A stretch of 64,000 bases of DNA. It comes from Ampelocalamus luodianensis. Its lineage: Eukaryota; Streptophyta; Magnoliopsida; Poales; Poaceae. The stretch covers positions 35,340,394 to 35,404,393 of the forward strand of contig CM070638.1 of NCBI GenBank assembly GCA_036346255.1, in the 5' to 3' direction. The notes beneath the pieces were generated by a model. The model searched no databases. It was not told the origin of the DNA and saw only the letters and a program-made list of their open reading frames with translations. How positions within the stretch are numbered: position 1 is the first letter of the stretch; each line of letters starts with the position of its first letter. The translations under genes were made by a program, and so were the position numbers. Positions 55,222 to 64,000 of this stretch are shown piece after piece.

Positions 55222-58200
55222 TGTAACATCCCAATTTTCAGAGTTTAAAAATCTTTTAAATAGTTAGTAGGAAGAAAATTCACCATTTGGATTTTATTTG
55301 AATTTAATTCAAAAGCTTAATACTGGACTTTATAATCAAAAACATTTAATGTGAATAATCCCAACATGAACAATAGCCAAAACTATTTTATTTGGGTTCT
55401 TTGTGCTCAGTTATATTTTCTAGATTTTTCTAGAATTTTTACGAGTTCATTTGCTATTTTCTATTGCTTATTTGAATTTCTCGGTATTTTCTAAAATTAG
55501 GAAATCTATTAAAATCTCGAAATCTCCTTGGATCGAATCTCCGCCCAACTCCTATTCCCGCGCCACTTGACCCGCTCGGCCAGTGCGCGTGCCGCCCCCA
55601 GCAGCAGTGGACCCGCTGTCGGCCCCTCCTCTCTCTCTCTCTCCGCGCCGCCGCTCTCCCACCGTTCGATCAGGTTTGGACGGCTAGATGCGCATGAGGT
55701 AAGCGGAGGTTCCGATCGTCTCATTGATTGTGGACCGTTGGATCAAGATCGGGCGCTCAGATCAATCGCCCCAGCGCGCTCCGCCCCTCGGCGGCAGTGT
55801 GGGCCCGGCGTCGTCGTCTCCGTCTCGGTTTCTTCCTCGCGCACGGCCGCCCGCGTCCGCCATGCTTCCGAGCTCCAAGCTCCGTCCGACAAGACACGTT
55901 TCCAAATAAAACCTTTCTAGAAAACGTGCCAAATCTTATCCCCATCTCAACCGCACCTATTGCTTGAGAATCTTACCCGACACGGACTCTATCTCCGTTT
56001 TCGCTCGGGCCGTCTCGGCACTCTTTTAGGGTTCCGCGCGCCGCCCCTCGCCTCCAGACCCTATAAAGGACGCCCGGGATCGTCTTGACGCCCGCACAAA
56101 AGCCCCAACCTAGCGCCGCTGAGAACCCTGCGCGCCACCTCACCGATTTTAGGTTTTCACCCGCAAGGACTCGGTGAGCTCCCTTGCGCCGTCGATGTCG
56201 CCGGGACCTCTTCGTCTACACCTCGGCCGCAATAGCTGGGCTACCTCCCGTGGCCTTGTCTTCGCCGGAAGACCACCGAGCTCGATCTCGACGAACCGAG
56301 ACTCCTCCGCGGTCTTCGCCGCCGTCGGCCATCTTCGAGTGTCTCGCCGCTCGTGAGTGCACCATCGTGTTCGCATAACACGGGCTTCAACCGTACCATC
56401 GGACCTCGCCGAGCGCCGCCCGATCGCCGTTGCCGACGATCCCGAGCCGCCGCCGTTTGTCGTCATCCACGTCGGCGCGGCGTCGGCCTGCGTGCAGCGT
56501 GGCGCCAGTGGCGCCCGATCAGCGCCACGTGTGCGCCCACGCAGTTAGATCTCACGGACCGAGTCCGAGGCTCGGTGGACCTAGTCCACCGTGAGCCTAG
56601 CCTCTGACATGTGGGTCCCACATGTCAGAGATTTCTTTTATTATTTATTTTTCCGAAATTCCTCCGCTGACGTCAGCTTGCGCAATAATCTGATTTTCCT
56701 TTAAGAAAATAATTCGGGAAATTCATGAAATACTGATTTTCAGCATTTTATGTATTTTCAATCTTCCAAAGGCCATAACTTTTGCATCCTAACTCCGATT
56801 GAGCCCATTCAAATTTCTAAATTTGTATAAATTCGAGATCTACCTAATTATTATTTTTATTTAATTTTTGGAGTTTGTTTTGCCTCTGTTTTTTATTTGT
56901 TTTGGTTGTTTTGCTTCGTTTGTGCGTAGACGTCGATACTTCGGGGGTTTTCGTCGAAGAAGGCTTCAACCAAGTTCAAGATCAGTACGTAGACCTATTC
57001 CAAGGAAAGTCATACCTTTGATCATCTTGAACCCAGTTTTCAAATTACTTTGTGTTAAATTATTGCATTCTACTTTAATTATTTATTTAAATGATTTGGG
57101 GCATAGTTGTTATCCAAATTATCATCACACCTTGGCCTTGTATGTCATAATTCCTTGTCACCCTAGATTGGTTGAGTTGGTAATATTATAGCACCAACGT
57201 GGGTTGGTTAGATGCGAGTACAATTGCTTAGCCATGCCACGAGTCATCATCTCATGTGAGTGCAATTATGAAATTGACTAAGTGATTATGGAACTGTGAT
57301 AAAAGCGTGTGTCTTGTGTGCTATTACTCGTGATGGCATGTGTTGCACTAAACCAGCTGGGTGGGAAAAGTTTTAGGCGAGGCAAGTGGTGGATCTTGTG
57401 TGCCCCGGTGGCTTTGTGATTGGGATTTATCGTGTGGTTTAGTTAGAAAAGCCGAAGTCTTGCCTTGGTCAATTAAGGACTTAACTTTGTGCGCCATTGG
57501 CCCGAGCTATCTGCACTGACCGCATGTCCGTGACAGCCTAACTTAGTAGGTTACTGAGTTTCAACATTGGGGTTGGTGGATAGGTTAAGCTTTGTGATAT
57601 GGGAGGTGTGTGAATAAGAACGTCAATGTTGAGGCGAAGTTGCCGAATCTTTTGTTACGATTAGTGCTAGCTACACTAGTTGTATCGTGTGGGTAAAGTG
57701 TACAAACCTCTGCAGAGTGTTAAGCAATCTATTCGAATAGCCGCGTCCTCGGTCATGGACAACGCTCGGGGATTTCACATGAGGGGTAGTGTTCATAAAA
57801 TGTGGGATTGGGAGCTGTGTGATCTCAATCATATGGCTGTGTGAATCGATCAGTTTAGCTGTGTGTCTTTGTGGAAACAACTGTTAAATTAATATTGCTT
57901 ATTTGTTTTAACTTATGCTTTCAATCTATTATTTGTATTCAATTGCAAATGTTGCATTTCTGCAAAATAACCACAGAAGCCATTCCTTTGGAATAAGCCT
58001 GCATCTATATATTGCATTCGTGGTATGATTTGCAATGCGGTTGTGTACTCACGCTTGTTGTAAAACTTGCGTCCAAACCTACAGAAGTGGAGGAGTCTTC
58101 ACCTGCTTTCGAGGAGGAATTTGTGGAAGAAGGTTGATCGCTAGGTCATCGGTCCCAGTCGGTTGCCTGTGGTGTGCTGATTGGAGTTTGCCAGAGTTTA

Positions 58201-58421
58201 TTTTCGTTCCGCTGCAGTATTTCCTTAGTGTTAGCCCTGCGTGGCTTAATAAGTTGTAACCCCGACCTTAAGGTCAAAACTTTAAGTTGTTACTCAAACT
58301 ATTCGTTTATGTTATATTTCGCTTGTGTGGATTGATATTCACCTATGTTATCTTGTGTGCACTAGCGTGATCTGGACTAGTGCACATATGACGGAGGGTC
58401 AGTGCATTTTGGGTCCCGACA
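55222..58421 (+). repeat. 5' LTR of the Del/Tekay-like element
   Basis: 3200 bp. Shares with 11571-14975 the blocks TTTGGGTTCT(T/A)TGT, CTGATTTTCAG(T/C)ATTTTATG, TTTTGCATCC, TTAATTTTTGGAGTTTGTTT and GACGTCGATACTTCGGG, but is clearly diverged elsewhere. TATAAAGG at 56062-56069. Long GC-rich frames (55528-56607) are not genes. Confidence 0.9.
56062..56069 (+). promoter_or_regulatory. TATA box of the Del/Tekay-like LTR
   Basis: TATAAAGG in the same LTR context as 12093 and 17500. Confidence 0.6.
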
Positions 58422-58425
58422 GAGG

Positions 58426-58437
58426 TGGTATCAGAGC
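58426..58437 (+). promoter_or_regulatory. Primer-binding site (initiator-Met tRNA)
   Basis: TGGTATCAGAGC, 4 bp after the LTR end, the same spacing as at 14980. Confidence 0.9.
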
Positions 58438-58638
58438 CATACTGACTGTAGGTCTTGACCTTAGTTAGATCGGCCGTTTTTAGAGAGTCCAAATTATTTT
58501 CTAAAAGCAAACTAACTTGCAGGAGCAACCTATTGCTTAACTCCTCTCATGTCTCTCTAGACTCATCTATTGCTAAGAATTTTCCCCTCTCTCCGCTGTT
58601 TTTAAGTTGTTCTTACCCTCTCTCTGTCTTTTGGACAG

Positions 58639-59348
58639 ATGCCTCGCCTTCAGACCTATGGTGAGCGTTGTGGAGGATACGCCGCCGAACTTTGGAAGCT
58701 TCTGCAGGTACTTGGAGGTTTTGATCGTCCGTTGTATCGAGGCAACAACTGGATGGTGGATGGACATAAGCGGGCACGATGCGCCCGCTGACGATCACGC
58801 CGGGGCGAACACCAAGGCAAGCTACCACGAACATCTCCGTCAGGAGGATCACTTGGAGTGAAGGAATACAGGAATCATCGCGCCTGGCCATGCTTCGGAT
58901 CTGCCACATCTACATGCGCGAGTTGCAAGGAACCGTCTTCCGCTACCACCCCAGAGCAGCCGCCGTGGAGCTACCTGCACACTATCCATCCACGGAGGGA
59001 GAAGAAGATGCCACAGTGGTACACCTCGCCCGGTACGTCGTCGCCCAAGAGGAATCCATGGAGATGATGGCCGCTGATCTAGACGGTGCCTACAAGAGCC
59101 TGCACCAAGCTGAAGAGAAGATCGCCATCCTGGAAGAGATATTGGACGCTCACCACCAGGCAGACCAAGAAGAGGAAGAAGATTTAGAAGAACATGAAGA
59201 ATCTGAGGAAGATCCAGAGGAAGTGGAGCCAGAACCAGAGGAGCCTGTCGCGCCATCGACGCTGTTCTGTTGCACGATTCCGGGCACCGGGATCGGTTGC
59301 GAAGATGCCAGCCAGATTCAAGGTCTACTGAGCAGTGGAGCACGGTAG
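58639..59348 (+). pseudogene. Additional upstream ORF of the Del/Tekay-like element
   Basis: ATG at 58639 follows TTTTGGACAG (acceptor-like). It reads MPRLQTYGERCGGYAAELW...YRGNNWMV to a stop at 58789; after a frame change, 58779-59348 continues with TPRQATTNISVRR(I)TW, AMLRICHIYMRELQGTVFRY, HP, then an AEEKIAILEEILDAHHQAD coiled coil and a long Glu-rich tail. The order (conserved start, TPRQA..., ICHIY...FRYHPR, coiled coil) recalls a sense ORF found ahead of gag in some grass gypsy elements; function unknown. It has no counterpart in the gag-only relative, where 14992-15658 is non-coding. Confidence 0.6.
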
Positions 59349-59669
59349 TGGTTGTGGAGGTTACCTCAAGAAGCGAAGTTCGCGAAGGCCTAGGTTCGCA
59401 GTTGAGGCTTAGTGTGTTAAGCCGCGTCAGTCTAAGCCTAGTTGTGTCACCCTTTAGGCGTTAGATTGTGTGCTTAGGTTCGCTATTTTTCTTTGAGTGT
59501 GAGTATGAGCTGCAAAGGCCCTTAGGCATCTGTTGCAAGCCATACTAAGTTCTTAAGTAATAAAGTTGCTTTTGGTTCTCTCAGTTGTCGTTGGGTTTAA
59601 CCAATCCCCCGTTTAGTTCTTAACTCACCCCATGCTTGCTACCTTATCTAACCCTTGAAGCTTCGCCAG

Positions 59670-60880
59670 ATGGTCACAACTCGCCAGACAGTTGCAAGTG
59701 GTTCGGGTACCCAAACACCGATGGCGGTGGGCGGCCGACAACGAGAGCGATTCCGCCACCAACACCTTCAGTGGATCTGCAGAACTTTGGGTCTTTTATG
59801 GCAGCACGAACCACGCTTGATGCATGCCATGATGAACGGATCACGAGCTATGAATGAGCGGAATAACAACAACCATCACCCCCAGGGGGGCCCAGATACT
59901 CATGGCCACTAAGGACCTTCTAAGTTGGCAGAATTCATGAGGACCCGTCCACCAACATTCGCGGGACATGTCTCACCCGTGGAAGCTGATGATTGGCTTC
60001 GGGTGATTGAAAGAAAGCTACTGATCACTCAATGCAGCGACCATGAAAAAGTTCTCTATGCCTCTCACCAGTTGGAGGGCATCGCAGAGAATGGTGGGAG
60101 AACCTGCGCGCTCATGAGGCACCAGAATATCACTTGGGGAATTCTCTACAAAGATTCCGCCAATACCACGTACTGAAGGAATTATTGAATCGAAGAAAGA
60201 TGAATTTCGTGCCCGAAGCAAGGAAGCTTGTCAAGATGTCGACTATCTCAACAAGTTCTCGCAACTTGCTCGCTATCTTTGCAGAAGATGTTGCAATGCA
60301 CAAGGCTCGCCGAGTCGTTTCAAGGGACCGAACACCGACTTGGTCAATCTCCTTGCACATACCTTCCCGACTTCCAAGAACCGATCAATAAAGCTTTAGT
60401 CATGGAGGATAAGCGCAAGGCGGAAGACAATCGCAAGCAGGATGATCCAGCAGGAGGCCAGCAATTCCAACAGAGCAAGGGCGGTGCACGCAGTTCAACG
60501 GTTTCTCCACAGAAACTCCGCCAAGACACCTGCACCAACCTCAGCACCTCGTCCAGTTGCTCAGAACACTCGCACCCCAGCACCGACCAACGCTAATCCA
60601 GCAGTCAACAAGTCGCAAGAACCAAGGGTGTGCTACACTTGCCGTCAACCGTGCCACTACGCCGTCGGTGTCCACAGAGGGGAACGATCACTCCAGTTCG
60701 TTTCAACCTTGGAGCTACACCGAATAAGACACCGGCACCGGGTCACCAACAGGGAACTTTCCAAGCCCCCAAACAGCCAGGAGGAGGGACGCAGTCCGTG
60801 GTCCGAGGCCGTGTCAACCACGCCACCGGAAGGAGCACGGGAAGCACCGACGGCGTGATGCGGGTAAGTTCTGGTTAATT
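59670..60880 (+). pseudogene. Gag of the Del/Tekay-like element, frame-broken
   Basis: MVTTRQTVASGSGTQTP opens the N-terminus. Then AEFMRTRPPTFAGHV, DDWLRVIERKLLITQCSD and VLYASHQLEGIAE (59925-60120) match the gag at 16001 almost motif for motif. Downstream core blocks occur in alternating frames (about 60130-60400), followed by a basic, Gln-rich linker and a zinc knuckle CYTCRQPCHYA at about 60628-60660, in which the last Cys is lost by a frame break. At least four frame changes. Builds the particle in intact elements. Confidence 0.8.
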
Positions 60881-60949
60881 CGATACCGCATCGATTCTGT
60901 TTGATTTCGAGCTTACGCATTCTTTTGTGTCTGAAGTTTTGCAACTAAG

Positions 60950-61360
60950 AATAAGTTGGAGGCTATACAACTTAATCATACTCTATTAGTTCAATCGCTT
61001 GGAGCAGAGCTAAGCTCTAGAGTGGGTTGTTTAGGAGCTAAGTTACTCATATTTTGGAGTTGAGTTTCTAGCCAACTTAATTGTTCTAGACACCCAAACC
61101 CTAGATGTCATTCTTGGCATGGATTGGTTATCCAAGCACAAAGTCAGGCTTTGGATTGTGGCAAGAGCCGTAACGGTTGAAAGTCTTGATGGAAGGAAAG
61201 TGGAGTTTCTAGCCACATCGATTCGTGAAGGACACTTGCTAGTAAACAATCAAGACCATTGCATTGGAGAATGTACCAATAGTCGAGAATACCCGGATGT
61301 GTTTCGGAAGAGTTACGGAATGCCACGGATCGTGACATCGAGTTCGTCATCGATCTAGTG
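60950..61360 (+). pseudogene. Gypsy protease C-terminal region and linker
   Basis: The LDVILGMDWLSKH motif (about 61100-61140; family D(V/I)ILGMDWL) marks the end of the retropepsin. The catalytic D-(T/S)-G region should lie near 60960-61010 but is not readable, because frames are broken. Downstream ECTNSREYPDVF leads to the RT. Confidence 0.7.
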
Positions 61361-62200
61361 CCGAGGACAGCGCCAATTTCTAAGCGACCTTATCGAATGC
61401 CACCGACGAGTTAGCGAAATGAAGAAGCGATTGAAGAACTTCGAGAAAGGTTTAGTAAGACCAAGTTCGTCACCATGGGGAGCACCGTCTTGTTCGCCAA
61501 GAAGAAAGGCGGAAGCATGAGGATGTGTATCGACTCACCGTTCCCTCAACGAGGTCACTATCAAGAATAAGTATCCATTGCCCAGATAGATGATCTGTTT
61601 GACCGGATGAAGGAGCCGAGTGTTCTCAAAGATCGACTTGCGATCAGGCTACCATCAGTTGAAGATCTACCCTAGAGATATACCAAAGACCGCTTTCTCA
61701 ACGCGGTATGGACATTATGAGTTCTTGGTCATGTCATTTGGGCTGACAAATGCCCCAGCTTACTTCATGAACATGATGAACAAAGTTTTCATGGAATACC
61801 TGGACAAGTTTGTAGTGGTGTTCATCGACGATATTCTGGTTTATTCCAAATCAGAGGAGGAACACGCAGAACACCTGAGGTTAATTTTGGAGAAACTCAG
61901 GGAGCATCGGTTGTATGCCAAGTTCAGTAAATGTGACTTTTGGAAGAAGGAAGTGGATTTCCTTGGCCATGTGATGACCGTAGATGGAGTAGCGATTGAC
62001 CAGAGGAAAGTAAAAGCAAGTGTTACAGGACCGGCCCAAGGCGTAACCCATTCGCAGTTTCTTGGGAATGGCGGGTTACTACCGCGCTTCATTGAAGGAT
62101 TCTCCTCAATTGCTAAGCCTCTTACGCAATTGTTGAAGAAGGAGAAGAAGTTCACTTGGACTGACTTGTGAAACAAGTTTTCAAGAGTTAAAGAAACGCG
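61340..62200 (+). pseudogene. Gypsy reverse transcriptase
   Basis: Early RT fragments (DIEFVIDLVP, YRMPP, SPWGAP, then the RSLNEVTIKNKYPLP region) alternate frames at 61340-61590. From 61620 an open 183-residue frame has FSKIDLRSGYHQLKI, PKTAFSTRYGHYEFLVMSFG, LTNAPA(Y)F(M)NMMN, the catalytic FVVVFIDDILVYS at about 61810-61850, and HLRLILEKLREHRLYAKFSK with FLGHV. The YxDD-type box is intact (FIDD). Frame breaks upstream and downstream inactivate it. Confidence 0.88.
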
Positions 62201-62219
62201 ACCACGGCCCAGATGTTGA

Positions 62220-62620
62220 TTCTACGGACATCCGGAAGGACTTGATATCTTGTGATGCTTGGCGTCAAGGACTAGGGTGTGTCACGATGCAAGAAGGAAA
62301 GCGATTGCGTATGCATCAAGACAACTAAGACCACATGAAGAGAATTACCCTACTCATGATCTGGAGTTAGCTGCCGTGGTGCATGCTTTAAAGATTTGGC
62401 GTCACTACCTTATCGGTAATCGCTGTGAAGTCTACACAGATCATAAGAGCCTAAAGTACATCTTCACCCAGTCAGACCTGAATATGAGACAGAGAAGATG
62501 GTTAGAACTGATCAAGGATTATAATCTTGGAATCCACTACCATCCCGGGAAAGCCAACGTAGTTGCGGACGCTCTAAGTCGTAAGAGTTACTGTAATGCT
62601 TTGGAAGTAAAGGAAAGTTG
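62220..62620 (+). pseudogene. Gypsy RNase H
   Basis: 62259 onward: AIAYASRQLRPHEENYPTHD, LELAAVVHALKIWRHYL, EVYTDHKSLKYIFTQSDLN, RRWLELIKDYNLGIHYHPG and ANVVADALSR. These are canonical gypsy RNase H motifs with the catalytic Asp of YTDH present. The opening DAS region is frame-shifted (62230-62260). Confidence 0.88.
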
Positions 62621-64000
62621 CCCAGAACTTTATGAAGAATTTCAAAAGCTAAGGCTAGAAGTTGTGTCCGAAGGATTTATAGCCAATTTGGAAGTACAGT
62701 CTACCTTGGAGAAGCAGATTCGTGAAGCACAACCAAAGGATCCCGTGTTGTCAGAAATCAAGATCAAAATGGCAGAAGGAAAATTCAAAGATTTCACCAA
62801 GGATGATCAAGACATACTCTGGATTAATGGACGTATCTGTGTACCAGATATCGATGGTCTAAGACAGTTAATCTTGAAGGAGGCCCATGACTCAAAGTAT
62901 TCGATTCACCCTGGAAGTACCAAGATGTACCAGGATGTTAAGACCAAATTTTGGTGGCCAAATTTGAAGGCGAAGTCGCGATTTCGTTGCCTTGTGCGAC
63001 ATCGCTGAAAGTAAAGGCGAACACGAGAGACCCGGGTTTCTTTGCGAACCGTTGAAGATTCCAGAATGGAAGAAGGAAGAAATCGGGATGGATTTCATCA
63101 CCGGTTTACCCAAGACCCAATCAGGTTACGATTCGATGCGGGTAATAGTTGATCAATTGACCAAGGTCGCACATTTTACGCGTCAAAACCACGTACTCGG
63201 GAGATCGCCTTGCGGAGTTGTACATGGCGTAATTGTCGGTTGCATCGAGTGCCCAAGAAAATAGTGTCCGATCGAGGATCTCGTTCACCTCTCGCTTTTG
63301 GCGAGTTTGCATGAAGCATTGGTACCCATATGAATTTGATGCGCATATCATCCCATGATGGATGGGCGATCGAAAGAGTCAATCGATATTGGAGGATATC
63401 TTTGAGCTTGCGCTCTAGCGAATGCTACCGATGGGATAAAAGTTTGCGTATGCGAGTTCTCGTACAACAACGATTATCAAGCGATGCGCAAATGTCGCCA
63501 TTTGAAGCTTTGTATGGCCGTGTCTGCGAACCCGTTAAATTGGTCGAGACGGTGAGCGTCTGATGTTCGGGCGGATATCATCCAAGAGGCGAGAAGAACA
63601 AAGTTGCTATGATCGGGAAAGGCTAAAAATAGCCCGATCAAAGCGGAAGAGTTATGCCGATAACCGTAGTCGAGATCTCGATTTGAGCGTAAGATTTTGT
63701 CTATCTTGAGTGACCCGCTCGAGGTGTCAAAGGTTTCATGCCAAAGGGAAGCTTGCCTAGGTATGTTGGCCCGTTCAAGATTTTGGAACGCCGTGGGGAA
63801 GTTGCTTACCAATTGGAGCTACGCGATGCGTTATGAGAGTACATGATGTCTTTCATGTCTCGCAGATTGAAGAAGTGTCTTCGTGTGCCGAGAGCAAGCC
63901 CGTTGGAATCAATTGTTTTGAAAGAGGATATTACCTACAAGGAGCAGCCAGTCAAGATCTTGGATGTCGCAGAGCGCCTCACCAAAAGCAAGACTGTTCG
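62621..64000 (+). pseudogene. Gypsy integrase and C-terminus, cut by the window end
   Basis: Zinc-finger half: GRICVPDIDGLRQLILKEAH, HPGSTKMYQDVKTKFWWP (62830-62970), then a frame break before the CxxC pair. Core: WKKEEIGMDFITGLPKT (63066-63116) and DQLTKVAHF, a broken VSDRG-like stretch near 63266, then LS(S)DAQMSPFEALYGR near 63480-63530. C-terminus: a GPFKILERRG-like block (63765-63800), VHDVFHVSQL and LEDITYKEQPVKILDVAERL (63830-63980), which is the lead-in to the chromodomain of Del/Tekay elements. The chromodomain itself is outside the window. Confidence 0.85.

Larger units (their letters stand above)
55222..64000 (+). mobile_element. Del/Tekay-like Ty3/gypsy element, truncated by window end
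   Basis: 5' LTR 55222-58421, PBS, an extra acidic ORF, then gag, protease, RT, RNase H, integrase and the start of a chromodomain-like C-terminus before the window ends. The LTR start (TGTAACATCCCAA), end (GGGTCCCGACA), PBS spacing and gag are shared with the gag-only element 11571-20384. The left target flank is ATAAT (55217-55221); the right end is outside. Frame breaks occur throughout gag-pol. Confidence 0.9.

Noticed and set aside
55528..56607. GC-rich frames around the Del/Tekay-like LTR promoter
   Set aside because: Same reason: inside the LTR, no domain, several frames open at once.

Overview
The window is plant nuclear DNA, most likely from a grass (Poaceae). It contains no intact host gene. 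GC-rich coding blocks, introns with GT-AG borders, grass-type Ty3/gypsy and Ty1/copia elements, L1-type LINEs, MULEs, a hAT element and a MITE point to a repeat-rich grass region. I cannot name the species. Many elements can be bounded exactly because their target-site duplications (TSDs) are still visible.

Region 1 (about 600-22,760) is a minus-strand relic of an NRT1/PTR-family (NPF) transporter gene opened by nested insertions. A copia solo LTR (2827-3533 plus 21582-22489) sits inside one coding exon. A CRM-like gypsy element on the minus strand (3534-21581) sits inside that solo LTR. A plus-strand gypsy element with gag but no pol (11571-20384, TSD GGCTA) sits inside the gypsy leader. A 5'-truncated LINE (1136-2548) occupies the neighbouring NPF intron. 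The CRM-like element has gag, protease and integrase but no recognisable reverse transcriptase; a 2.5-kb LTR-like block lies where it should be.

Region 2 (22,760-36,700) holds a Pack-MULE-like element with 46-bp terminal inverted repeats (TIRs) and a perfect 9-bp TSD (23269-24789), an L1-type LINE (about 25360-28066), a copia LTR with primer-binding site and decayed interior (28079 onward), and the 3' end of another copia element (RNase H, polypurine tract, LTR at about 34120-36199). Most of 29,300-34,100 is decayed and unassignable.

Region 3 (36,709-42,426) is a 5.7-kb MuDR-like element with roughly 190-bp TIRs and a 9-bp TSD. It carries a decayed mudrA-type transposase on the plus strand and, converging on it, a small GRF zinc-finger/coiled-coil/transmembrane gene on the minus strand.

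Region 4 (42,427-64,000) starts with a zinc-knuckle/DUF4283-like gag gene relic. It is split by a hAT element (44620-54960, perfect 8-bp TSD GTTCAAAT). The hAT carries the C-terminal dimerisation domain of a hAT transposase together with exons of a choline/ethanolamine kinase gene, and has itself been invaded by a complete but decayed copia element (45505-52700) and a MITE. At 55222 a Del/Tekay-like gypsy element begins. It has the same LTR start, LTR end and PBS as the gag-only element of region 1, but encodes a full gag-pol plus an extra upstream acidic ORF; it runs off the window end. It is a plausible autonomous partner of the gag-only element.
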